A stretch of 32,891 bases of DNA from Clostridia bacterium (lineage in GTDB: Bacteria > Bacillota > Clostridia > Lachnospirales > WQUN01): positions 1 through 32,891 of the forward strand of contig BNUF01000009.1 in assembly GCA_025997155.1 (NCBI GenBank), written 5' to 3'. Made by a program: the position numbers and the translations under genes. Under the pieces are notes generated by a model. The model saw only the letters and a program-made list of their open reading frames with translations. It ran no database searches and was not told where the DNA came from. Shown piece after piece: positions 14,257-21,557 of this stretch; the first letter of the stretch is position 1; each line of letters starts with the position of its first letter.

Positions 14257-15330
14257 TTACAAACGTTTCAGTATGCGTTTTATAGCCGCGCCAATCCAGA
14301 TGGTTTTGTACTCTATGTCCGATAAAAGTTTGAGCTGCACGCGAGCTTTGTCCAGATTTTGGCTGGGGTAGGCGGCGGGAAAATAGGCGTCGCCCGTCAA
14401 GAAGTCCGTGAGGTATCTAAGCGCCAATTCGTAGGCGGCAATAAGTATCGCCGTCGGTAGAGCGTCTATTTCGGCGGCGGTGAGCAACCCTTTTGTTTCG
14501 TTGAGGTAGGCGCGGGTGAAAAGGTCGAACGCCTTCTCGTCCATAACTACCTGCGCGGCGTCGGGCGTACCCGCGACGCTTCGCAGCGCGTCGCCGTAAT
14601 CGTAGGAGGAATAGCCGTTCATAACCGTGTCAAGGTCAATCAGCATCAGCGCGTCGCCGCTGGTCGCGTCAAAAAGCATATTCGCCAGCCGAGTGTCGTT
14701 GTGGGTGACGCGCATGGGCATATCTTTTTTGTATTCTTTGAAATCGTCCAGTATTCCTTTGTGCTGGTATATGAGATTTATCTCGCGGTCGGATTCTTTT
14801 GCGCGGTCTTTCGGGTTTTCGCGGAGAGCTTGCTCAAAATCCGCGAATCGTTTCTCGGTGTTATGAAAATCGGGGATACTGTTTGTAATCTTTGACGCGG
14901 GAAGGTCGCTTGTGAGGGTCAGGAAACGCCCGACCGCTTTTCCCGCCTGCTCGGCGGTTTCGCTGTTTGGAATACGAGCATACGACAGCGCGTTGTCGAT
15001 AAAAAGCGTCGCCCGCCAAACGCCGCCGTTTTCGTCCGTAAAGGAATACCCGCCGTCCCGCGTCTTTATCAGCGTCAGACACTCTCGTTTAAGATTCCCC
15101 CCCGACGCGACGATTTTCCAGCTTATATGCGCTATGACTTCCTCGGTGTTTTTCAAAACAGCGGGAATATCGGGGAATACCGCGTTGTTGAGTTTTTGAA
15201 GAACATACCTTTTAGCCGACGTGGTCACGGCGTAGGTATCGTTTATGTGTCCGTTCTCGATTTTCTCGCAATTCACAAAGCCGCCCGAAAACGCAAACTC
15301 GGGGACAATGTTTTGCAATATAAAATCCAT
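14257..15330 (-). CDS. APH-family kinase, N-acetylhexosamine 1-kinase-like
   Basis: 357 residues with the aminoglycoside-phosphotransferase/choline-kinase fold. The nucleotide-binding N-lobe includes IENGHINDTYAV and RYVLQKLNNAVFPD. The catalytic loop is VTHNDTRLANMLFD and the metal-binding Asp is in LMLIDLDTVMNGYSSYDYGDALR. The opening and the NTxxVF-like strand match NahK-type sugar kinases more than antibiotic-resistance enzymes. An anomeric kinase for an N-acetylhexosamine is a reasonable but unproven guess, since no sugar transporter or phosphorylase lies nearby. I prefer ATG 15330, six bases after AGAGGGG, over TTG 15333. A TATAAT on its strand at about 15371-15376, opposite the hisB promoter, could serve it. 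Confidence 0.75.
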   Translation of the reverse strand: MDFILQNIVPEFAFSGGFVNCEKIENGHINDTYAVTTSAKRYVLQKLNNAVFPDIPAVLKNTEEVIAHISWKIVASGGNLKRECLTLIKTRDGGYSFTDENGGVWRATLFIDNALSYARIPNSETAEQAGKAVGRFLTLTSDLPASKITNSIPDFHNTEKRFADFEQALRENPKDRAKESDREINLIYQHKGILDDFKEYKKDMPMRVTHNDTRLANMLFDATSGDALMLIDLDTVMNGYSSYDYGDALRSVAGTPDAAQVVMDEKAFDLFTRAYLNETKGLLTAAEIDALPTAILIAAYELALRYLTDFLTGDAYFPAAYPSQNLDKARVQLKLLSDIEYKTIWIGAAIKRILKRL

Positions 15331-15396
15331 CAAAAACCCCTCTTTTCAATCACCTAAATGTGTATAAGAATAATTATACCACATTGCGGCGGTTTA

Positions 15397-15405
15397 TGAT
15401 ATAAT
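15397..15405 (+). promoter_or_regulatory. Extended -10 promoter element of hisB
   Basis: TGATATAAT (15397-15405) is an extended -10 with no good -35 at 17 bases. The hisB start follows 24 bases later behind GGGAGGG. Confidence 0.5.
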
Positions 15406-15428
15406 AAATTATAACGGGAGGGCGGTAT

Positions 15429-16016
15429 ATGGAACGCAAAGCGGCTATACACAGACAGACCAAAGAAACGGATATATATGTGAGTCTTAATCTGGACGGA
15501 AAAGGGAGCGGCGAAATCGACACGGGCATAGGTTTTTTCGACCATATGCTCACGCATATCGCCAAGCACTCTTTTATTGATTTGGAAGTGACGGCAAAAG
15601 GGGATTTGCGCGTCGACGCGCACCACACCGTCGAGGATATCGGGATTGCGCTGGGCAAAGCGGTTAAACAAGCGCTCGGCAACAAAGAGGGGATTACGCG
15701 CTACGGAAGTGCTATTCTGCCGATGGACGAAACGCTTGTGCTTGCCGCAATCGACATTTCGGGACGCGCCTACCTTGGGTTTGACGCGGCGTTTACCTCC
15801 CCTAAACTGGGGGATTTTGACACGGAACTTACAGAGGAGTTTTTTCGCGCCTTTTCGGACAATTTGGGGGCGAACCTTCATATCAAACTACTTTGCGGCA
15901 AAAACAACCACCATATCGCCGAGGGGATTTTTAAGGCGGTTGCGCGGGCGTTGTCGGCGGCGGTCGCCCTTGACCCGCGTGTTTCGGGCGTTCTCTCCAC
16001 AAAGGGGGCGTTGTGA
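15429..16016 (+). CDS. hisB: Imidazoleglycerol-phosphate dehydratase HisB
   Basis: Catalyses the sixth step of histidine synthesis, dehydration of imidazole glycerol phosphate. 195 residues, the monofunctional type. It has [16 protein letters not shown] and the metal-binding [18 protein letters not shown], then the second half motif [17 protein letters not shown]. It is the first gene of hisB-hisH-hisA, and its stop overlaps the hisH start as an ATGA-type junction. Confidence 0.96.
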   Translation: MERKAAIHRQTKETDIYVSLNLDGKGSGEIDTGIGFFDHMLTHIAKHSFIDLEVTAKGDLRVDAHHTVEDIGIALGKAVKQALGNKEGITRYGSAILPMDETLVLAAIDISGRAYLGFDAAFTSPKLGDFDTELTEEFFRAFSDNLGANLHIKLLCGKNNHHIAEGIFKAVARALSAAVALDPRVSGVLSTKGAL

Positions 16017-16621
16017 TGAAAGTCGGCGTGATTGATTACGGAATGGGCAACCTCAAAAGCGTGTGCAACGCCCTTAATTTTATAGGCAAAGAGGCAAGAC
16101 TGATAACATCTCGCGAACATTTCGCGGACTGCGGAAATCTGATTTTGCCAGGGGTCGGCGCGTTTTCGGACGCGCTCTCGTTTCTGCGCGAAAAAGAGTT
16201 CGACTGTGAAATCGAAAAAGCCGTAAGAGAAGGGCGTAATCTTTTGGGGATATGTCTGGGGCTTCAGATACTTTTTGATAAAAGTTACGAAAACGGCGAA
16301 TTTGACGGGCTTTCGCTCCTTCGCGGGGAAATAGTGAAATTTACGAACGCGCGAAAAATCCCGCATATGGGCTGGAATACCCTTAACATAAAGAAAAAAT
16401 CCCCGCTGTTCGAGAATTTGCCCTGCGCGGGCGACCCCGCCGTGTATTTCGTTCATTCGTATCATTTAGTCACAAAGGAAGATATTGTATCGTCAACCAC
16501 GGAATACGGCGGCGAAATCCAAGTCTCCGCCCAAAAAGACAATCTGTACGCCGTGCAGTTTCACCCTGAAAAAAGCGGAGAAGTGGGGCTTAAGATTTTG
16601 TCAAATTTTGTATCGTTATAG
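16016..16621 (+). CDS. hisH: Imidazole glycerol phosphate synthase subunit HisH
   Basis: The glutaminase subunit that supplies ammonia to HisF. 201 residues. It opens VGVIDYGMGNLKSVCNAL. The oxyanion strand is LPGVGAF; the nucleophile Cys is in LLGICLGLQILF; the catalytic His-Glu pair is in QFHPEKSGEVG. I choose ATG 16016, seven bases after AAGGGGG, over GTG 16013. hisF, its obligate partner, is not in this window. Confidence 0.96.
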   Translation: MKVGVIDYGMGNLKSVCNALNFIGKEARLITSREHFADCGNLILPGVGAFSDALSFLREKEFDCEIEKAVREGRNLLGICLGLQILFDKSYENGEFDGLSLLRGEIVKFTNARKIPHMGWNTLNIKKKSPLFENLPCAGDPAVYFVHSYHLVTKEDIVSSTTEYGGEIQVSAQKDNLYAVQFHPEKSGEVGLKILSNFVSL

Positions 16622-16631
16622 GAGCGTTAAT

Positions 16632-17333
16632 ATGATTATTTATCCGGCAATAGACATAATCGAGGGGAATTGCGTCCGCCTAATCAAGGGCGACTACGCG
16701 CAAAAGACGGTTTACGGCGACCCGCTCGAGGTGGCGCGGAGTTACAGGGAGGACGGGGCGACGCGTATCCACGTCGTCGACCTTGACGGCGCGAAGGCGG
16801 GCAAACCCGTCAACCATCATATTATAGGAAAAATCGCGGAGCAGGGGCTGTTTATCGAGGCGGGCGGCGGTATCCGCACTCTTGAGAGTGTGGACGCGCT
16901 TGTCGCGGCGGGGGTGTCGCGTGTGATTATCGGCACGGCGGCGTTTCGCGACAAGGATTTCCTGAAAAGAGCTCTTGCCAAATACGGCGAAAAAATCGCC
17001 GTCGGGGTTGACGCGAAAAACGGCAATGTCGCCGTTTCCGCGTGGCAGGAGGAAGTTTCCGTAAAAGCCTTTGATTTCGTAAAAGAACTGCACGGATTGG
17101 GAGTTTCTACAATTATATACACGGACATTTCAAAGGACGGAATGTTGCAGGGGGCTAACGTGTCGGAAACCGTGAGGTTGGCGGACGCGTTCCCGCTTGA
17201 CATAATCGCGTCGGGCGGGGTGAGCGGATACGCCGACTTGGACGCGCTCACGGGCGTTCACGGCGTGATAATCGGCAAGGCGTTGTTCGAGAAGAAATTG
17301 ATTCTTAAAGACGTTATTAAAAAATACCAATAA
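16632..17333 (+). CDS. hisA: Phosphoribosylformimino-5-aminoimidazole carboxamide ribotide isomerase HisA
   Basis: A TIM-barrel isomerase giving the substrate of HisF-HisH. 233 residues. It has IIYPAIDIIEGNCVRLIKGDY, the catalytic Asp in AIDI, VVDLDGAKAG, the phosphate-binding GGGIRT and ASGGVSGYADLDAL, and YTDISKDGMLQG with the second catalytic Asp. Start ATG 16632, eight bases after GGAG. It is the last gene of the local cluster: the usual next genes hisF and hisI are absent and a terminator interrupted by a mobile element follows at once. Confidence 0.96.
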   Translation: MIIYPAIDIIEGNCVRLIKGDYAQKTVYGDPLEVARSYREDGATRIHVVDLDGAKAGKPVNHHIIGKIAEQGLFIEAGGGIRTLESVDALVAAGVSRVIIGTAAFRDKDFLKRALAKYGEKIAVGVDAKNGNVAVSAWQEEVSVKAFDFVKELHGLGVSTIIYTDISKDGMLQGANVSETVRLADAFPLDIIASGGVSGYADLDALTGVHGVIIGKALFEKKLILKDVIKKYQ

Positions 17334-17517
17334 CCTCCTTTAGAGCCTGTTCAGCATCTCCATTTTGGGTCTTTTCGGCATCTTTTCCGCCGTACTGCGT
17401 CAGCGGCTCCTAGCAAACTGCTTAGGAGTGTGCGTCGTCGCCGCTTCCTTGTAAGGCGAAAAACCTGCTCGAAAATCCTCCAAAAGCGAGATGCTGAACA
17501 GGCTCTTAGAGGTTATT
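17329..17517 (+). terminator. hisA terminator split by an inserted palindromic element
   Basis: The arms AATAACCTC (17329-17337) and GAGGTTATT (17509-17517, followed by a T-run to about 17526) would form a compact stem with a five-base loop CTTTA if the 163-bp element and its 3-base duplication were removed. The insertion separates the arms by 171 bases. Confidence 0.75.
17343..17505. mobile_element. 163-bp palindromic MITE-like element with 18-bp terminal inverted repeats
   Basis: The ends are GAGCCTGTTCAGCATCTC (17343-17360) and its exact complement (17488-17505), flanked by direct repeats TTA (17340-17342 and 17506-17508). The interior holds further inverted pairs, including CTCCTAGCA/TGCTTAGGAG around 17410-17430, so the whole element can fold into a long cruciform or RNA hairpin. 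It has no ORF of useful length. It fits a miniature inverted-repeat element mobilised in trans; the source transposase is not in the window. Confidence 0.82.
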
Positions 17518-17530
17518 TTTTTTTTGTAAT

Positions 17531-17559
17531 TCGCATATATTAAAGCGTACCGATACAAT
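17531..17559 (+). promoter_or_regulatory. Candidate SigE-type promoter of spoIVA
   Basis: CGCATATAT (from 17532) and GATACAAT (17552-17559) resemble the SigE -35 (CATATT-like) and -10 (CATACAAT) with 12-14 bases between, depending on the -35 register. spoIVA is SigE-controlled in Bacillus. The first base of the -10 is not consensus. Confidence 0.45.
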
Positions 17560-17577
17560 TATCTCAGGAGTGATGTT

Positions 17578-19065
17578 ATGAATGACGAAAGCAACGGTTT
17601 CAACATTTACAAGGACATAGCGGAACGCACCGACGGCGATATCTACATAGGGATTGTGGGACCTGTCAGAACAGGGAAATCCACGTTTATCAAAAGGTTT
17701 ATGGACACTCTCATTTTGCCGAATGTCGAGAACCCGCACACGAGGGAACGCGCAAAAGACGAGTTGCCGCAAAGCGCCGACGGACGCACGATTATGACGA
17801 CCGAGCCGAAATTTATCCCGAGCGAGGCGGTCGAAATCACGATTGCGGACGACATAAAATTCAAAATGCGCCTGATTGACTGCGTGGGATACCTTGTCGA
17901 AGGGGCGAGCGGGCATATGGAGGACGACCACCCGCGAATGGTGTCGACTCCGTGGCTTGACGAGAAAATCGCCTTTTCGGAGGCGGCGGAAATCGGCACA
18001 CAAAAAGTAATCACCGAACATTCAACAATCGGAATCGTCGTCACCTGTGACGGAAGTATCACCGAAATCGAGCGGGCGGCGTATGTGTCGGCGGAGGAAC
18101 GCGTAATCGCCGAGCTGAAAGCTCTTGGCAAACCTTTTATTATGCTACTTAACACAACCCGCCCGTATACCCCCGAAACAGAAACTCTGCGCGCCGCGCT
18201 GTCGGAAAAACATAAAATTTCCGTCCTCCCCGTGAACTGCGCCCAGCTCAAGCCCGATGACATTACGTCTATTCTCGAAAAAATCCTGTACGAATTTCCC
18301 GTGAAGGAAATCCGCGTGAATTTTCCGAAATGGATTGAGACGCTTCCGAATACCCACTGGTTAAAACAAAGCGTGATATCCTCCGTCAAGCCGCTTACGG
18401 ATATAGACAAACTCTGCGAAATCAAACAGTCCGCCGCCGCCCTCACTGAAAACGAGTACGTCAAAAAAGCCTATGTCGAACAAATCCGTTTGGGCGACGG
18501 CGCGGCAAATATCGAAGTCAACCTGAACGACGACCTTTTTTACAATATCTTAAGCGAAACGACAGGTATGAAGATTGAAGGCGAGTATCAGCTAATCTCG
18601 ACAATAAAAATCCTCGCCGAGGCAAAAAAAGAATACGACAAGATAAAATACGCTCTGGAGGAAGTCCGCCGCAAAGGCTACGGCGTCGTCACCCCGTCCC
18701 TTGACGAGATGAAACTCGAAGCTCCCGTAATCGTAAAACACGGCTCGCGCTACGGCGTTCGCATAAAAGCAAGCGCGCCAAGTATACACCTAATCAAAGC
18801 CGATATCGAAACGGATATATCACCGATAGTCGGCACAGAGAAACAATCCGAGGAACTTATCGAGTACCTGAACGCCGAAATGGCGGAAGACGCGTCGAAA
18901 ATCTGGGAACTTAATATGTTCGGCAAATCTATGCACGACCTTGTTCAGGAAGGGCTTATGAGCAAACTCTACCGTATGCCCGAGGATGCGCAAATGAAAC
19001 TCCAGGAAACGCTCCAGCGCGTAATCAACGAAGGAAGCAGCGGCTTAATCTGCATTATCCTGTAA
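17578..19065 (+). CDS. spoIVA: Stage IV sporulation protein A, coat morphogenetic ATPase
   Basis: SpoIVA polymerises on the outer forespore membrane using ATP and is the base layer of the spore coat. 495 residues, very close to the 492 of Bacillus. Walker A is GPVRTGKSTFIKRFMD, followed by the switch-like LIDCVGYLVEGASGH, the conserved GTQKVITEHSTIGIVVTCDGS, and a C-terminal region ending GLICIIL that anchors to SpoVM and the membrane. Start ATG 17578, seven bases after AGGAG. Its presence is strong evidence for endospore formation. Its terminator at 19612 is displaced 547 bases downstream by an insertion sequence remnant. Confidence 0.97.
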   Translation: MNDESNGFNIYKDIAERTDGDIYIGIVGPVRTGKSTFIKRFMDTLILPNVENPHTRERAKDELPQSADGRTIMTTEPKFIPSEAVEITIADDIKFKMRLIDCVGYLVEGASGHMEDDHPRMVSTPWLDEKIAFSEAAEIGTQKVITEHSTIGIVVTCDGSITEIERAAYVSAEERVIAELKALGKPFIMLLNTTRPYTPETETLRAALSEKHKISVLPVNCAQLKPDDITSILEKILYEFPVKEIRVNFPKWIETLPNTHWLKQSVISSVKPLTDIDKLCEIKQSAAALTENEYVKKAYVEQIRLGDGAANIEVNLNDDLFYNILSETTGMKIEGEYQLISTIKILAEAKKEYDKIKYALEEVRRKGYGVVTPSLDEMKLEAPVIVKHGSRYGVRIKASAPSIHLIKADIETDISPIVGTEKQSEELIEYLNAEMAEDASKIWELNMFGKSMHDLVQEGLMSKLYRMPEDAQMKLQETLQRVINEGSSGLICIIL

Positions 19066-19612
19066 TATACCTCTTTCGAAACCGTCCAATATGTGGTAAG
19101 ATTTAGCAGGCGGTTAACTGGGGTAAAAGTGACAACATTTGCCGTGATGTTTGAAATTTTGCGTACTGACCGCGAGAAAAAGAAACGTGTGGGCGGCAGA
19201 CCAAATAAATTGGGGATTGAGGATATGCTGCTTATGAGATTAGAGTGTCTACGGGAATACCGAACATATTTCCATATCGGCTGAGCTATGGATTATCGGA
19301 GTCTAACGCCTATCAGACCGGCAAATGGGTTGAGGGGACTCTGATTAAAGATGCAACACTTTCTTTGCCCGGAAAAAAGGCATTGCTCAAAAGTGACTCC
19401 GAGTATGAGGTTGTGTTGGTAGAAGCTAAAGAAAGCTCCGTAGATCGTCTAAAAAGGGGCGGAAAAAATGGTATTCTGGGAAAAAGAAAAATCAAGCGGT
19501 TTCATATCGTGGCTGACCGTCATCGAAACAAGCGAAGACGCTTTGGTTTGCGTTTTAATTTGATTGCCGGTTTATGCAACTTTGAGTTGGCTTAGGTTTC
19601 GAAAGAGGTATA
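19066..19612. mobile_element. Decayed IS5-like insertion sequence with perfect 18-bp inverted repeats
   Basis: TATACCTCTTTCGAAACC (19066-19083) and its exact complement (19595-19612). The outer TA on each side may be a target duplication. The interior encodes a broken DDE transposase of the IS5 superfamily. The intact family is about 800-900 bp, so about a third is missing. The element lies between the spoIVA stop and its terminator. Confidence 0.82.
19111..19595 (+). pseudogene. IS5-family transposase remnant, frameshifted and truncated
   Basis: The first piece reads LTGVKVTTFAVMFEIL and GGRPNKLGIEDMLLM, then CLREYRTYFHIG and a stop: the N-terminal helix-turn-helix of IS5-like transposases. 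The frame is then broken and resumes near 19262 with LSYGLSESNAYQTGKWVEGTLI and LPGKKALLKSDSEYEVVLVEAKESS, where the usual VDATESP catalytic Asp region has become VEAKESS. The rest (IKRFHIVADRH) lies out of context and the catalytic C-terminal part is gone. The product cannot be active. The terminal repeats are intact, so it might still be moved in trans. Confidence 0.75.
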
Positions 19613-19656
19613 ATAAAAAACGCCGCACCCGATTGGGGTTGACGGCGTTTTTTATT
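19612..19656 (+). terminator. Terminator, probably the original spoIVA terminator
   Basis: AATAAAAAACGCCG (19612-19625) pairs perfectly with CGGCGTTTTTTATT (19643-19656), with an inner CACCC/GGGGTTG pairing in the loop. It sits directly beyond the insertion-sequence remnant. Confidence 0.8.
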
Positions 19657-19707
19657 ACAGGTGTAATACCGCAACAAGAACAAGAAAAACCGCGAAATCC
19701 CGAAATG

Positions 19708-19883
19708 GCGAGGTTTGGTTTTTTTGGTGCGTATTCGATAGTCGAAACCGCGATGCTAAACGGACTTGTGCCGTTTCTGTATATAAATTATCTGCTTCAA
19801 GCCTCCCAAACTCTCCCAAGGAGCAATGGGCTGATTTTTTACCGTGGCGCCCAAGAAGCGCAAGAGTTTTGTCGTATTCCTAA
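19708..19883 (+). pseudogene. IS66-family transposase C-terminal remnant with frameshift
   Basis: FGAYSIVETAMLNGLVPFLYINYLLQ matches the conserved C-terminal end of IS66-type transposases (pattern SIVETAKANGLNPFxYLxYL). After a shift near 19800 another frame continues LPNSPKEQWADFLPWRPRSA, the family tail ending in LPW, with a stop at 19881-19883. Everything upstream of this segment is missing. It is a fossil of a second insertion sequence at the same intergenic site. Confidence 0.6.
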
Positions 19884-19940
19884 TTCGCTCGGTTCAAGCA
19901 GCTCTTAACCAATGAGTCCATAGCTATAGCTATTTGACGC

Positions 19941-20158
19941 TTACATCTGATACGCACCTATTGCTGTTTGCGCAACTACTATTGTATCGCGGGCATTGGT
20001 TATATCTGTTAAACTGGCGGAAACGGCATTTCCCAGGTCGCTTAGTTTGTCCGCCGACTGTTGCGCGGAGAGTGACAGCGGGTATTTTCTTGCGGCACGT
20101 ATCGCGCCAAAAGATCGGCAGTCGCGTTCGAAATGGCGGCGGCTTGGCTCTCATATAT
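19941..20158 (-). pseudogene. Possible protein-coding remnant, frameshifted
   Basis: Leftward, one frame reads QNIYESQAAAISNATADLLARYVPQEN and then degenerates. The next frame continues LSLSAQQSADKLSDLGNAVS and SLTDITNARDTIVVAQTAIGAYQM before a stop at 19941-19943. The composition is protein-like (helical, Ala/Ser/Asp-rich) across the break, suggesting the 3' end of a decayed gene. I do not recognise the family. It is close to two dead insertion sequences, consistent with a degraded insertion hotspot. No other gene is evident between 19884 and 20178. Confidence 0.25.
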
Positions 20159-20178
20159 ATTCTGTCAAGTGTTTTTTA

Positions 20179-20436
20179 TCAGCACGGGAATAAAATTTTG
20201 TCGATTTCGACGTCGACCAAAATGAGGTCGTCGCCGATTTGCTTGATACACTTGTACGGCACGATATATTCGTTTTCGCGGCAGAACAAACCCAGTATTT
20301 TCGCGGGGCCCGGTATTATCAAGCTTTCGATTTTCCCGCAGTCTATGTCGATTTCAATGTCGCAAATGAAACCCATACGGCATCCGTCGCGGATATTTAT
20401 AACTTCCTTGTCGCGCATATCATAAATTCTCTGCAT
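20179..20436 (-). CDS. YlmC/YmxH-family PRC-barrel sporulation protein
   Basis: 85 residues. It opens with the family motif MRDKEVINIRDGCRMGFICDIEIDIDCGKIESLIIPG and continues through AKILGLFCRENEYIVPYKCIKQIGDDLILVD, a single PRC-barrel. Members are common next to sporulation genes in Bacillota; in Bacillus ylmC and ymxH are sporulation-associated with unknown mechanism. It starts nine bases after the spoIIP stop and is probably cotranscribed with it. Confidence 0.88.
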   Translation of the reverse strand: MQRIYDMRDKEVINIRDGCRMGFICDIEIDIDCGKIESLIIPGPAKILGLFCRENEYIVPYKCIKQIGDDLILVDVEIDKILFPC

Positions 20437-20445
20437 TTTCTCCCT

Positions 20446-21465
20446 CTATTCACCGCCTATAACGTTTTCGATGATTTTTGCAAGCGGCGCGGCGGCGGCG
20501 ACCGCCTCCGACTTCGTGTTCATCTGCGAACCGACCTCGACAAACAGTGTTTTCGGAAGCATATTCAAACTATATCTGTATTCTTTCAGATAGATTTTTT
20601 TTGTGAAATCGGGGTACATATTGATTGCGGCAAGCTGCGCGTTGAAACTAAGCGCAAGGTTTGTTTTCAGATACGGATTCGGCAGATTTTCCATATAATG
20701 GAGTTCGCCGTTTTCCAGAATCATTGTAGTGCCGTTGAAAAACATAATTTTGGCGGTGGGCTGTCCGTTTAGGATAGTGTACTGGCGGACCGCCCCGACA
20801 GGCAAGCCGTCGCGGTGGATATCAATCGCCATTTCGATTGACGGGTTATCCGAAAGTATTTTCATTATGACGGGTTCCATTCGCTCATACGCCCCCTGTA
20901 TATGGGATTCTCCGTTTATCATATCGAAGGATTCGGTGTTGTGGAGGGCGGCGTACCCGTCGCGGGTCAAAATTTGGGATAATTTGTCGCCGACTGCCAA
21001 AACCCCCTCGGACGAGTCGTTGCTGTCGATAAACATTTCATTTGAGTGCGTGTGAAAAATCAGAATTTTCGGCTCGCCGTTTTTACTTTTCGGCACGCCG
21101 AGATTCACGGACATAAACTCGTTCACGTTGAAAACGTCGGGCGACATACCCGTGTGCGGGTCGACTATATAAAAATTGTCTCGCAGATAGTCTATGTTCG
21201 ACAACTTTTCCCTGTCAACGGTAAATTTTTTTGCGTAACTGTCCGTCACGGGCGTTTCCTCATAGTTCGTTTCGGGCTGGAATATGTCATAAGCTAGCTG
21301 TATTAAATCCTTGATTGTCATGGGTACGTTTTCGGCTTCTATCTTTTGGGCGTTGTCAGGCGGCGGGGCGGGCTGGCTCTTATCCCGTCTATTAAAAACG
21401 CCCGAAAGAGCCAAAATAACCAACGCTATAACCAGTCCCAAAATAACGCGTTTTAGATAGAACAC
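20446..21465 (-). CDS. spoIIP: Stage II sporulation protein P
   Basis: SpoIIP is a mother-cell amidase/endopeptidase that works with SpoIID and SpoIIM to thin septal peptidoglycan during engulfment. From GTG 21465 it has 339 residues: a membrane anchor (VILGLVIALVILALSGVF), a Pro/Asp linker, then the catalytic domain with ILIFHTHSNEMF (zinc His and Glu), the HNTESFD motif, MAIDIHRDG, and FNAQLAAINMYPDF. I choose GTG 21465 because AAGGAG lies eight bases upstream; earlier in-frame starts run into the promoter. It lacks the longer N-terminus of the 401-residue Bacillus protein. Confidence 0.93.
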   Translation of the reverse strand: MFYLKRVILGLVIALVILALSGVFNRRDKSQPAPPPDNAQKIEAENVPMTIKDLIQLAYDIFQPETNYEETPVTDSYAKKFTVDREKLSNIDYLRDNFYIVDPHTGMSPDVFNVNEFMSVNLGVPKSKNGEPKILIFHTHSNEMFIDSNDSSEGVLAVGDKLSQILTRDGYAALHNTESFDMINGESHIQGAYERMEPVIMKILSDNPSIEMAIDIHRDGLPVGAVRQYTILNGQPTAKIMFFNGTTMILENGELHYMENLPNPYLKTNLALSFNAQLAAINMYPDFTKKIYLKEYRYSLNMLPKTLFVEVGSQMNTKSEAVAAAAPLAKIIENVIGGE

Positions 21466-21486
21466 CGCCGCCACTCCTTTTTTTAT

Positions 21487-21515
21487 ATCATATGTAATAA
21501 TTGGCAAACATATTT
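21487..21515 (-). promoter_or_regulatory. Candidate SigE promoter of spoIIP
   Basis: Leftward AAATATG (21515-21509), 14 bases, CATATGAT (21494-21487), matching the SigE pattern ATATT-N14-CATAnnnT. spoIIP is SigE-dependent in Bacillus (the mother-cell stage), so the position makes sense. Confidence 0.6.
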
Positions 21516-21557
21516 CTAAGAATTGCTGGCAAACTAGATTCAAGGAAGTGGATAGAT

